Shown one piece after another: positions 1 through 8,115 of a stretch of DNA of 15,345 bases; the first letter of the stretch is position 1; each line of letters opens with the position of its first letter. The DNA is from Desulfobacteraceae bacterium (lineage in GTDB: Bacteria > Desulfobacterota > DSM-4660 > Desulfatiglandales > JALVMZ01). Location of the stretch: NCBI GenBank assembly GCA_027032655.1, contig JALVMZ010000229.1, forward strand, positions 1 through 15,345, read 5' to 3'. The position numbers and the translations under genes are program-made. The notes below the pieces were generated by a model. The model worked only from the letters and a program-made list of their open reading frames with translations, was not told the origin of the DNA and searched no databases.

Positions 1-338
1 ATCTGCTCTGCATATCTTGCCACTTTCATTGCATGCCCTATTCGTTTAAAGTCTTTTCCAAAGTATTTTTTCATCTCAATTGCAACTCTATCTTTCATAA
101 GATCCTGCTTCTGTGCAATGAGTTCGGGCGGGAGATTACCCAGGCACTGCTCCGCATACTGACAGTATGCTGCGCATCCAAAGTCGAGTGCAGGATTTAG
201 AAAACGATGACCGCATTTGGGACACTTTCTGCTGGGGTCATCCTTGAAAAATTCCACCTCTTCCCCGCATTCAGGACACTTGGCTTCGTATATGGCGCCT
301 GGTTTCCAGTATTGTGTATCCTGTCCTGGACACTTCAT
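1..338 (-). CDS. Zinc-ribbon / HD-domain protein, N-terminal part (runs off the left edge)
   Basis: The first 112 codons of a gene that continues beyond position 1. The ATG at 338-336 has a strong Shine-Dalgarno (AAAAGGAGG) just upstream. Seen: a four-Cys zinc ribbon (C21-x2-C24 and C39-x2-C42), then a Cys-rich stretch (C55, C59, C65), then a helix reading RIGHAMKVARYAEQ at the very edge. That last segment looks like the opening of an HD-type metal-dependent phosphohydrolase domain, with His102 as its first metal-binding His; the HD pair itself would lie outside the window. Proteins of this layout occur in anaerobic Desulfobacterota and Nitrospirota, and their substrate is unknown to me. An FNR/HcpR-type palindrome upstream suggests control by oxygen or nitrosative stress. 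The zinc ribbon is certain by motif; the HD assignment is probable because only its first helix is visible. Confidence 0.8.
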   Translation of the reverse strand, partial: MKCPGQDTQYWKPGAIYEAKCPECGEEVEFFKDDPSRKCPKCGHRFLNPALDFGCAAYCQYAEQCLGNLPPELIAQKQDLMKDRVAIEMKKYFGKDFKRIGHAMKVARYAEQ

Positions 339-380
339 TTTTTCCTCCTTTTAAAAGAGCCATTTATTATGCTTTATTTT

Positions 381-386
381 ATATTA
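381..386 (-). promoter_or_regulatory. Putative -10 element of the zinc-ribbon/HD gene
   Basis: Read on the minus strand, TAATAT lies at 386-381, with an overlapping TATAAA at 383-378 as an alternative. No good -35 hexamer precedes it; the FNR-type palindrome sits where the -35 would be, as in an activator-dependent promoter. The predicted leader is about 35 bases. Confidence 0.4.
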
Positions 387-408
387 ATAAATATAACCAT
401 CCCTTTCA

Positions 409-422
409 TTGACCTAAGTCAA
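409..422 (-). promoter_or_regulatory. FNR/CRP-family operator upstream of the zinc-ribbon/HD gene
   Basis: TTGACCTAAGTCAA has perfect 5-base arms (TTGAC/GTCAA) around a 4-base spacer, the spacing used by FNR, Dnr and HcpR-type regulators. Its centre (415.5) is 32 bases from the centre of a -10-like TAATAT read on the minus strand (386-381). That puts the site at about -41.5 from an expected start near 374, the usual class II activator position. The regulator is not in the window. Confidence 0.6.
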
Positions 423-563
423 ACAGATTTCATTTTGATTTTTTAAAATAATAGACCTTCTTATTCCACCCATCAAGTCATAACCCCAATTAAAATTTTT
501 TATCAAATTGTATGGGAACATGATTTAAATGGTATGAATCTCGGTAGCATTTTTCTGCGATAT

Positions 564-985
564 GCCTCCACAGTTCTTGATCCAAAGGAGATGCGTTTTA
601 GCATCTTAATATTAGTTTAACACCCTTCTGTAAATCCATTACATGTAAATCTCACATGTCTTTTCCTTAGCCCAGTAAAATCCCCTCAGACATGGATACT
701 TCTACAGAAGAGCATCCAATTTCGCTATTTTCTCCTTGCTCAACATTTCTCTTCCCACAAGAAATATCTTCTTTGGTATCTGAACCTTCCCTGGATGAAC
801 CGCTTGCTCTATTCTTCTGGCTTCATCCATCCTCTTATTGGAAACAGCTATTACATGAAATGGATCCACCATAACCTTAGCCTTAGGAAATAAAGCCTCA
901 CCATTAGTCTGCATGTTAAGGCTGAAGTGTGGTATCACTAACTCCCTTTCATAACTAAATGACGCCCACAATCACAACATTCCAT
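564..985 (-). pseudogene. Decayed ISL3-type transposase remnant
   Basis: On the minus strand, a frame from 971 to 705 contains LFPKAKVMVDPFHVIAVSN followed by an ARRIEQ helix, which matches the DDE core of ISL3-family transposases (their usual FPxAKxVxDxFHV motif). At 704-702 an in-frame TAG interrupts it. The same frame then continues with 20 codons that still look like the family (KYPCLRGFYWAKEK) to a TAA at 641-639, and farther on has DAKTHLLWIKNC (about 605-570) among more stops. In another frame at about 985-955 a CCDCGRH piece may be the zinc-finger end; it is separated from the core by far less than the usual distance, so an internal deletion and frameshift are likely. No terminal repeats or target duplication were found by eye. 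Not functional. Confidence 0.65.
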
Positions 986-1138
986 CTACCCTTATGTCCC
1001 TTAGGATAAACCTCCATCCCATTACTCAACATATGAAGCACTTCCATCTTTTATTTAATTCCCTTATCTGTGGGCCTTACAACCATAATTCTTTTAATTA
1101 AAGTTTTCCACACATTTTATAATAGAGCCATATTTGTC

Positions 1139-1166
1139 TTGACATGGGAAAATATTTTTTTAAATA
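1139..1166 (+). promoter_or_regulatory. Candidate promoter of the four-gene envelope operon
   Basis: A perfect -35 hexamer TTGACA (1139-1144) is followed after 16 bases by TAAATA (1161-1166); shifted hexamers at 1163-1170 are alternatives. The spacer is AT-rich. It would give a leader of about 210 bases before the ATG at 1382. The -35 is convincing; the -10 is only fair. Confidence 0.45.
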
Positions 1167-1168
1167 TA

Positions 1169-1193
1169 CCCTTTCCATATAATTAGGAAGGGG
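1169..1193 (+). repeat. Stem-loop at the predicted transcript start of the envelope operon
   Basis: CCCTTTCC (1169-1176) can pair with GGAAGGGG (1186-1193): 8 pairs including one G-U, around a 9-base loop. No U-run follows, so it is not a terminator. It lies at the expected start of the mRNA, where it could be an operator or a 5'-end stabilising hairpin. A second partial partner, ATCCTTCC, lies near 1222-1230. Confidence 0.3.
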
Positions 1194-1381
1194 AAGGGAT
1201 TATTTCTTGAAATTAGACTTTGATCCTTCCTGTTCGTGCAGTAAATTACATCTCTTATCTCCTTGTGATTGTAAATCGAATAATTTCTTCCTCCTCCATA
1301 TCAATAGCCAAATTAAGATTTAAATATTCATATACTTGAGAGAAGAGCTCCTGAAAGATATTTAGAAGAAGGGAGGATTAT

Positions 1382-4300
1382 ATGTCCAAGTCATCCTTTA
1401 TTTCCCAAAAAGGTATCCTCTTTTTTATATTTGTATTTATGATTCTTTCTGTTCATCCGGTATCCGCTTCAAATTATGATGAAAAAATAAAGGCCTTGCG
1501 ATCACAACAGGATATTCTAAACGGTGAGAAAGCAAAACTGCATGAAAAATTAAAAAAATTAAGAGATCAATCCTGGAAATTGGAAAATGCTGTAAACAAT
1601 CTTGATGATCAATATCGGGCGTTGCTTGAATGGAGATCATCAGTTGCAAGGAATTATTCAAAAGCAAATAAAAAGTTTAAACAGATAGATGAGAGGATTT
1701 TTAAGTTAAAGAGCACACCTATGGATTTTTACAGGGCAAAAAAGGCATGGGAGTCTGCAGGGAGTAAAGAACAAGAAAAAAAATACTTCCGCCAGATGTG
1801 GAAATACTATTATGGGCTGTATTCAGAGCCGAGTATAACAGATTATCAGCAGATGGATCTGCAGGTCATGCGAATGGATATAGATGTGCGAAAACGCCTG
1901 GTTGCCCGTGTGGGTGAAGCCCTTGTTAAAATTGGCCCCCTTGTAGTTAAATTAGTATCTTTAGTGGCACCAGGTCCGAAGCGATTAGGAGCCAAGCTCT
2001 TCGTCAAGTTTATGGAACTTGAGGGCAAAATGGAAGAGGCTATGTTAAGTGTCATAGATGTTGATGATCTTGGTTTTGCAAAGAAGTTTTTTTCACGACG
2101 AAATATACTGCAAGCCAAGGCCGATAAACTGGCATCAGAGCTAAATGCAATAAGGGACAGAGAGGAATTTGGAACCGAAGGGGGCCGGGAAGCCGCACTA
2201 AAAAAGGCATATGAGGCAAGGGAATTTGCTGTCTTGGCTGTGAACGATTGTAAAGAGATGTTACAAAAAGTAGATGCACTGGTAAAAAAGGCAAAGAAAA
2301 GACTGGAGGAACCAAAAAAGAGATTAACTGAAATCAATAAGAGTATGGTTAAGCTTGAATCCAGGATCCAGATGATAGATGCCAAGATTGAGGCATTGGA
2401 CACCAGAATATTGAAATTGAAAGTGGAGAAGGAAAAAGAATGGGCAAAAAAATATAACTGGTATGCATCTGGTATCGGACTTACAGTTTCTGGCACCCGG
2501 GGGAGGAAACATTTACTTGCAGCAGATAAGCTTACTGCTGAATTACTCAAGATGCCTTATTACAGCAGCTTTAGATTATCTGGAGGGTTCGAGTATGAAT
2601 ATACAGAGCCTTGTTCATATGAGATAGAGGCAAAAAAAGGTAAATATAAAACTATTACAATTAATGTCAGTAATGTAGGGGGTTATACATTGAGTGATTG
2701 CACTGACAGAGCATCATTAAGTCAGGAGGGTAATGGCAGAGTTTCACTGGATACAAATCAACGAAAGATATATGGAAAAGGCCCTGGCAAGGTAAAGGTC
2801 TGGGGAACAATTTCTCCTGGGTTTAGTAAAATTATATCAAAAAAAATAAAAAGAAGAATAAGATTAAAAGAAAAACCCGTTACTGTCTGTTGGGACCGGA
2901 CAATAAAAGGGGGGCCATCACTCAGATCAAACGCAGAAGAATTCGAAATTTACAAGGTGGTTGATTTTGCATATCTCCCCTCAGATGCGGCACAAAAAAA
3001 GGGTAAAGCATCTCAAAAGAAGGAGATAGACCTATTTATAGGGGAAGAGGGAAGAGGATCATCAAGTGTTTATAGAACATATTTAGATTTTTTTGCATAT
3101 GTGAGCAATGGTGGGGCTCCATACCTGTATAGACCCCCAGGCGGCCATGTTGGGCCTAAAATAATAAATGGCTCATCAGATAGTTTCATAATAACCCCCG
3201 ATTATGAAGGGAAGAGTTTAAGGATTGAAGGAACAGGTCCTGGAAAGGTTACAATAGCACCTGTTGTCAATTTCCCTGGTGGCAAGCGCGTTGGAAGGAA
3301 AGGCATAACCATTACATCAAATATTGTAAAGGGGATGGTGGAGCGACCTTTAAATTCAGATAGGGATGTTCCAATCTCAGGGAGTGTCCGCTATAAGGTG
3401 GTTGTGAAGGGCGGGGCAGATATGAGCAAATACTCTGCACACTGGAGGTTGTATTCAGGACCACCCAAGGGAATCCGATTCCCCCGAAAAAGCTCATTTT
3501 ATCGAACACGTGGTGGCTGGGCCACTGCTGTAAATGTAAGATTTGCAGGACCACCTGAAGATTTACTGGGCAAGGAGTTCTCCCTTTGCTGCACCATTAG
3601 GAAAAAAGGGAAGGAGGTATATTCCCTTTGCCTTCCGGAGAGCAGAATACTCGTTAAATTTTCCAAGATGGCTTTTGCATTTAAAGGCACAGATATACTA
3701 GTTGAGTGGCTTGATCTGTTCATTCCTGCCCCATCCACAAGGCTTGGAACAGGACTTGAGGTGGTCTGTATTACACCAGATGACAGGAAGATTAGGCTTC
3801 CGGGTAAATTTTTTAATATAAAGAAGTTTGGGTTGCCTTTCATCAGCACAATTTCAGGCACATTTGAACTCCTGATGACAAATGCCCCCAATGGCAAATA
3901 TGGAGACCTCTATACATTTAATATGAAATCCGGCTTTATAGATGTCAGCATGGATAGATTTCAGGCAGAAAAGAAAGGTATTACATTTGATGGGCAACGC
4001 TTAGGAGCTAAAGCCACGGTTACATTAAACAAGCTTCATGTATTTAGAAAGGACCGGGGCAGATATATCTTACAGGTGTTTGGTGATGCCAATATGACAC
4101 GGGGGGGATACACAGCAAGGTGGCACTTCAGAGGTGGCAGGACCATTGAATCCAAATTTACAAAGGCATCAGGTTATTATGAATCAAGTTGTTCTTCATC
4201 CGGGACTTTTGATAAGGTTGAAATCCTAAATGCCCAGGGTAGAGCTGTTGGAGTTTATTTGAGCTTGTTTGGAAGCCCCCTTGGTGAGCCGAAGGTTCGT

Positions 4301-4591
4301 CTTATTGTGCCTACCTCCGTAAGCCCAGGGCAGAAGGTGGTCATTTATGCAGAGATTGATCAGATGAGGGTTACTGATGCATTTGATTGTGTTATGAATT
4401 GGTCGTGTCCTCCAGGACTTGGTAGATTTGAAAAAAACACTACCCGTGTGGCCCCACTTTCTGGAAACCGGGCAAGATCGGCAAATACATTATATGTGAG
4501 CAGATCGGGCAGTGTTATTGGAAAGAGTCAGGAGATAAGTGTTAAGCTTGTGAGAATTGTGGGAGAGTCAGGAAAGGAGGGTGGATTTTAA
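1382..4591 (+). CDS. Large exported coiled-coil / beta-domain protein, function unknown
   Basis: A 1069-residue protein that I cannot assign to a named family. The ATG is preceded by GGGAGG with 5 bases between. A signal peptide is clear: a hydrophobic run at residues 11-27, then VSAS, with likely cleavage near residue 29. Residues about 32-110 and 240-350 are charged heptad-like coiled coils, with an alpha-helical segment between. From about 355 to the end it is rich in beta-forming residues, glycine and aromatics. Two stretches, around residues 465-471 and 616-622, share GPGKV after a beta strand, reminiscent of the closing strand of bacterial Ig-like (BIG2) domains; this likeness is inference. 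No catalytic motif, anchor or C-terminal membrane segment is visible, so a periplasmic or surface-associated structural or adhesive role is the best guess. First gene of a four-gene operon; its stop is one base from the next start. Confidence 0.85.
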   Translation: MSKSSFISQKGILFFIFVFMILSVHPVSASNYDEKIKALRSQQDILNGEKAKLHEKLKKLRDQSWKLENAVNNLDDQYRALLEWRSSVARNYSKANKKFKQIDERIFKLKSTPMDFYRAKKAWESAGSKEQEKKYFRQMWKYYYGLYSEPSITDYQQMDLQVMRMDIDVRKRLVARVGEALVKIGPLVVKLVSLVAPGPKRLGAKLFVKFMELEGKMEEAMLSVIDVDDLGFAKKFFSRRNILQAKADKLASELNAIRDREEFGTEGGREAALKKAYEAREFAVLAVNDCKEMLQKVDALVKKAKKRLEEPKKRLTEINKSMVKLESRIQMIDAKIEALDTRILKLKVEKEKEWAKKYNWYASGIGLTVSGTRGRKHLLAADKLTAELLKMPYYSSFRLSGGFEYEYTEPCSYEIEAKKGKYKTITINVSNVGGYTLSDCTDRASLSQEGNGRVSLDTNQRKIYGKGPGKVKVWGTISPGFSKIISKKIKRRIRLKEKPVTVCWDRTIKGGPSLRSNAEEFEIYKVVDFAYLPSDAAQKKGKASQKKEIDLFIGEEGRGSSSVYRTYLDFFAYVSNGGAPYLYRPPGGHVGPKIINGSSDSFIITPDYEGKSLRIEGTGPGKVTIAPVVNFPGGKRVGRKGITITSNIVKGMVERPLNSDRDVPISGSVRYKVVVKGGADMSKYSAHWRLYSGPPKGIRFPRKSSFYRTRGGWATAVNVRFAGPPEDLLGKEFSLCCTIRKKGKEVYSLCLPESRILVKFSKMAFAFKGTDILVEWLDLFIPAPSTRLGTGLEVVCITPDDRKIRLPGKFFNIKKFGLPFISTISGTFELLMTNAPNGKYGDLYTFNMKSGFIDVSMDRFQAEKKGITFDGQRLGAKATVTLNKLHVFRKDRGRYILQVFGDANMTRGGYTARWHFRGGRTIESKFTKASGYYESSCSSSGTFDKVEILNAQGRAVGVYLSLFGSPLGEPKVRLIVPTSVSPGQKVVIYAEIDQMRVTDAFDCVMNWSCPPGLGRFEKNTTRVAPLSGNRARSANTLYVSRSGSVIGKSQEISVKLVRIVGESGKEGGF

Positions 4592-4592
4592 G

Positions 4593-5327
4593 ATGGATGT
4601 TTATAAAAAGAGATTAATTCCAGGAATGGTTATTATTGCCATTATATTTTTAAGTATAATAGGCCACAATGAATTGTTAGCAAAAGAGATTCAATTGGGA
4701 ACGGCCAAGGCCAAGATTATTGTTCTTCCCTTGGGAAAGGGAAGGAAAATAGTAGCCCTTAGGATTCTTCAGGTTCGAAATGTGAGGGGGAACAATCCCT
4801 TAAATCAGAAGCAACCCGTTAATAATCTAAATGGCATCACATATAGCAGTCTTACTGAGACCCTTGATGCACTTCTAAATAGAGGAACCACTGCTCAGGC
4901 AGGAACATCATCTTCTTCACAGTCAACTACAACATCTACCCAGTGCACAGGCACTTACACGATGAAACATAGTGGTGGAGCACCAGCGGATCACAGGTTT
5001 GCTTCCATTGAAGTTGATCCCAATACAGGGGAATGTAAAAAGGTTCATGATGATGGCAGTAGTGGAAGTTTTCTGATTATTCAAACACCTCCTGATGCTG
5101 ATCCCTCTGATGGAGTGGCCTTTCCTGATATGCTGGTTGGAGTGTGGACTATCATAAGTCCTCCCCCCAATGATGCATCTGGAAATGGAGTCCTTCTAAC
5201 CGATAATACACCCATTACAATCACTGTTCAGTCCACATCAGGGGTAAGGGTTCAGGTAACACTTCAGATTATTCCCCAGGGTGGGAATGAATACAAGTTG
5301 CAGATTGCTGAGATTAAGAAACTTTAG
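4593..5327 (+). CDS. Exported protein with Ser/Thr-rich linker, function unknown
   Basis: A 244-residue protein. An upstream in-frame ATG at 4557 lies inside the previous gene; the ATG at 4593 is chosen because it has AAGGAGG at 4574-4580 and puts a basic MDVYKKR start directly before the hydrophobic run at residues 10-24. That run is a signal peptide or membrane anchor (possible cleavage after LLA, residue 30). Residues 98-117 are a Ser/Thr/Gln-rich linker of low complexity, separating an N-terminal beta-rich part from a C-terminal part (about 118-244). The mature protein has only two cysteines, C118 and C148, which could form a disulfide. The last 60 residues alternate in a beta-strand pattern. 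No family recognised. Translational coupling to its neighbours suggests it works with them in the envelope. Confidence 0.8.
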   Translation: MDVYKKRLIPGMVIIAIIFLSIIGHNELLAKEIQLGTAKAKIIVLPLGKGRKIVALRILQVRNVRGNNPLNQKQPVNNLNGITYSSLTETLDALLNRGTTAQAGTSSSSQSTTTSTQCTGTYTMKHSGGAPADHRFASIEVDPNTGECKKVHDDGSSGSFLIIQTPPDADPSDGVAFPDMLVGVWTIISPPPNDASGNGVLLTDNTPITITVQSTSGVRVQVTLQIIPQGGNEYKLQIAEIKKL

Positions 5328-5337
5328 AGGTAACATT

Positions 5338-5844
5338 ATGAGGAAAACTATCATAATAGTATTTATGTTTTTTTGGGGAAGTGTTTCTCTCATAAACGCG
5401 GATGAGATGCGAAAATTCAATCCAATACGGACACCTGTCAGGGTGGCAGCTCTGGTGCCTGCAGGATTTGAGCGACTCCCGAGGGTTCTGCCCATTGACC
5501 GGAAGCAGGTGTTATCCGCCATGAACGAGTTATTTAAAAGCTGGAGAGGCCCCCAGCTCATGAAATTCCTCTCAGAAGATTTTTTTGACAAGGATATCCT
5601 TAAAGACTCCCTGAATAATCCAGTTAAGGTTCCTCCTAATGCGAGGATAAGGGTCCTTTCATTTGAGAGGCTCCAAACAATTCAGCAGATGATAGGAAAA
5701 GATGAGGAACATGGCAATGTGGTAATAAGTATAGTCTTGGTTACAGCTAAAACCCAGATAGAATTCAATGATGTTAATGAAGGATTTGTAAGGCTGGAGG
5801 GCGTAAATGATTACATTCTGGAAATAAAGGAGAAGATACAGTGA
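5338..5844 (+). CDS. Small secreted protein, function unknown
   Basis: A 168-residue protein. The ATG at 5338 is chosen over an in-frame ATG at 5281, which lies within the previous gene: it gives a classical signal peptide (MRK, then a hydrophobic run, cleavage probably after INA, residue 21), and AGAGGT lies just upstream. The previous stop is 10 bases away. The mature part has a helical segment (about 55-95: AMNELFKSWRGPQLMKFLSE) followed by beta-strands (103-165). That order, and strands such as VVISIVLVTAKTQIEF, could fit an NTF2-like or similar alpha+beta fold, but this is a guess. There are no cysteines. The stop overlaps the GTG start of the next gene, so the two are translationally coupled. 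Confidence 0.8.
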   Translation: MRKTIIIVFMFFWGSVSLINADEMRKFNPIRTPVRVAALVPAGFERLPRVLPIDRKQVLSAMNELFKSWRGPQLMKFLSEDFFDKDILKDSLNNPVKVPPNARIRVLSFERLQTIQQMIGKDEEHGNVVISIVLVTAKTQIEFNDVNEGFVRLEGVNDYILEIKEKIQ

Positions 5845-8099
5845 TTCAAATACCGGAAGGATTTGGAAGGGGTGGGAGCAGAAAGAACCTTATCATTTTA
5901 CTGTTAACCTCATTATTAATCTCAATTGTATATATTTCAATGTGCCATGCTCAAAGGCCATTCATTGTATCTGAAAGATATGATTTTTTACCCTCATGGG
6001 ACATATCAGGAGAGAATACCTTTCACTGGGACTGGTATAGAAATGAAGGGGATAAGGATTCAAGCTTTTATCCCAATGGAGGGACCCATCTTTATGATGA
6101 TATAGTGTTGAATTTCTCAAGGCAGGTATCACCCTATGAGGTGTGGAGGGGCAGGTTCAATGGGGTGTGGAATGATTCTGATTACAGGAGTGATGACAGG
6201 GGATTTATACCTGAGAATTTCAGCTTATTCTGGGAGAAGGGTAATAGCAAGGTGCCCTTCAGGGTTGAATTGGGAGATTTTTTTGGTTTTTACACATACA
6301 GGACACTTCAGCGTTCACTAAAAGGTATCCAGGTTGAGCTTCAGCCTAAGTTATCAAAGGATTATGATGTTGGGAACTCTATCATGATAACAGCAGGAAC
6401 AGCAGGATTGCAGGACTATGATAGAGGTGCCATAAACGACGATTTTTATAAAGGCATATCATGGCTGGTTCACACCCATTCATCCAATCTTCTATTGAAC
6501 TACATACATAATTACAGGCATGCTGATCCCATGACAGCCACTCCCAGGAGGTCCCAGCATGTGGTAAGTGCAGGGATGAATCACTCACACACAATATTTA
6601 AGCAGGATCTTAAACTTGAAGGGGAGGTGTCTCATTTTGAAGGGGACCTACCCGATACAGGAGAGCTTATTGAGCGAAATAAAGAGGATATGGCATACTT
6701 TTTTCAGTTAAGAGGTAAATCACAAATACCTTTGACATATATACTGAGGTTTGAAGACTACGGGCAGGACTTTCGTCCCAATGGGGGGGTAGTAACTGCT
6801 GATAGGAGGACATACAGCACGAAATTTGGATATCGTCTTGCTAAAGGATTAAATCTAAATACCAGAGTGCAGAGATACATTGATGGAAGAGATGCGGGAA
6901 ATGCTACAACCACAGATGTAATTGGATTTGGATTAAATGGTCCACTAACATTTATCCCCATAAAGGGATTGAATGTGTATATGGATCTATTTACCCAGAG
7001 TGCAGAAAATGAGGATCTGAGTGTTAACAGTGAAACTCATTCAGGGAGAGTGGACATAAGTACACCAATTAAAGAGGGATTAACAGGGAGGGTTAATCTC
7101 TCATCCCAGGCGGTGAAGGATCAAGTTAATAAGGACAAAACTGATACAAGAGAGGTTAATTTAAGTGTTACTTCTATATTTAAGATTGGACAATTAAGCG
7201 GGGGCATAACCCCCGGTGTGTTTTTGAGAACAATCAAGGCATTCACACCAAGTGCTGAGGATGATTATGGATTTAACCTTGCCCTGAATCTTGCAAATGC
7301 AAAACATAATTTAAATATAAATTATTCTTTTACTCAAGAAGATCCCCATGGAGTGGGTCAGATTGATATCAGGAATCATGCCATTAATTCCATATACAGT
7401 TATGCGAGTGGTCCACATAGTGTTGGGCTTCAGTTTGATCTCAGCAAAAGATGTCCCCATGAGGAGCAGGCATCGGTTGGATATCATGTTGGGATATTTT
7501 ATACATTTAGATTCAGGAAGCCTTCAAAGGAGAGCAGAAAGACTGAGAAACTGTATGAAGAAGAAGAGAGTAAGGAAGCTGAACAAAAGAGAGAGCAGAG
7601 GTTTGCAATTGGAGATATAAAGCCGGGCATAAAGCTCAAGGATGCTATTAAAGTGCTTGAAGAGTTTGGTATAAAAGGCGGAACAAAACTTCCAGGAGTG
7701 GTTGTTTATGAAGTAAGTGTGTTTGAGGAGATATCCCAGCGTCAGAGGTTTGCCATTGTGCATGATAAGGATATTGTTAAAAAGACAGCCTTAATAGTTG
7801 ATCTTGAAGATGTAGGAGACCCGGATACTGCATGGCAAATTTATGAAAAGATAAGAAAAAGCTTAATCCAGCAATATGGAATGCCCAGCACCTATAATAA
7901 AGGGAGTTTTTCAGGGGACCTATCAGGTGATATTAATACAGAGAGGGTCATCCGAATTTCCGAGTGGATAATCGATGGAGGGGTGTTAAGACTGGGGTTC
8001 CCCAGGCGTCTTGATAAAACCGTGCGTATTGAATTACAGTTTGCAACCTCTTTTCCTTCTCCACTTATTACAACCTGGAGCATTGAAAGCGTTCAATAA
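5841..8099 (+). CDS. Outer-membrane beta-barrel-like protein with soluble C-terminal domain
   Basis: A 752-residue protein starting with GTG at 5841, supported by AAAGGAGA at 5826-5833 and a 4-base overlap with the preceding stop. A signal peptide is visible (hydrophobic run at residues 17-33, cleavage near CHAQ, residue 37). Residues about 45-560 show repeated short amphipathic beta-strands rich in Tyr, Phe, Trp, Gly and Asn, ending in FYTFRF, typical of a barrel's last strand. A GDFFGFYTYRTLQRSLKG segment recalls a conserved region of large porin-like barrels. A highly charged helical linker (about 563-590, many Glu/Lys) leads to a soluble alpha/beta domain (592-752), which would lie in the periplasm if the barrel ends at 560. 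No enzyme motif was found. As the last gene of the operon it is the probable membrane anchor or pore for the three exported proteins before it. The barrel is inferred from strand pattern only. Confidence 0.75.
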   Translation: MIQIPEGFGRGGSRKNLIILLLTSLLISIVYISMCHAQRPFIVSERYDFLPSWDISGENTFHWDWYRNEGDKDSSFYPNGGTHLYDDIVLNFSRQVSPYEVWRGRFNGVWNDSDYRSDDRGFIPENFSLFWEKGNSKVPFRVELGDFFGFYTYRTLQRSLKGIQVELQPKLSKDYDVGNSIMITAGTAGLQDYDRGAINDDFYKGISWLVHTHSSNLLLNYIHNYRHADPMTATPRRSQHVVSAGMNHSHTIFKQDLKLEGEVSHFEGDLPDTGELIERNKEDMAYFFQLRGKSQIPLTYILRFEDYGQDFRPNGGVVTADRRTYSTKFGYRLAKGLNLNTRVQRYIDGRDAGNATTTDVIGFGLNGPLTFIPIKGLNVYMDLFTQSAENEDLSVNSETHSGRVDISTPIKEGLTGRVNLSSQAVKDQVNKDKTDTREVNLSVTSIFKIGQLSGGITPGVFLRTIKAFTPSAEDDYGFNLALNLANAKHNLNINYSFTQEDPHGVGQIDIRNHAINSIYSYASGPHSVGLQFDLSKRCPHEEQASVGYHVGIFYTFRFRKPSKESRKTEKLYEEEESKEAEQKREQRFAIGDIKPGIKLKDAIKVLEEFGIKGGTKLPGVVVYEVSVFEEISQRQRFAIVHDKDIVKKTALIVDLEDVGDPDTAWQIYEKIRKSLIQQYGMPSTYNKGSFSGDLSGDINTERVIRISEWIIDGGVLRLGFPRRLDKTVRIELQFATSFPSPLITTWSIESVQ

Positions 8100-8115
8100 A
8101 TTACACAAGAATAGG

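Larger units (their letters stand above)
339..1381. other. Long gene-free stretch between the HD gene and the envelope operon
   Basis: About 1 kb without an intact gene. It holds the promoter region of the HD gene (to about 425), the transposase relic (564-985), and an AT-rich leader for the four-gene operon (about 1100-1381) with a candidate promoter and a stem-loop. Short open frames here lack ribosome binding sites and recognisable sequence. No tRNA or CRISPR-like structure was seen. Confidence 0.6.

Noticed and set aside
477..600. Minus-strand frame reading LDQELWRHIAEKCYRDS, possibly a gene fragment
   Set aside because: It is short, begins after stops, has no start or ribosome site, overlaps the transposase fossil's tail in another frame, and matches nothing I recognise.
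692..874. A 60-codon plus-strand open frame in the intergenic region
   Set aside because: It is antisense to the transposase relic, has no ribosome site and no recognisable sequence.
1846..2550. A 234-codon open frame on the minus strand inside the large exported protein gene
   Set aside because: It is antisense to a frame with a signal peptide, ribosome site and coherent domain pattern. Its translation is Ser/Leu/Ile-rich without recognisable motifs, as expected opposite a Lys/Glu-rich coiled coil.
3499..3897. A 132-codon minus-strand open frame
   Set aside because: It lies wholly antisense to the large exported protein, with no ribosome site or recognisable sequence.
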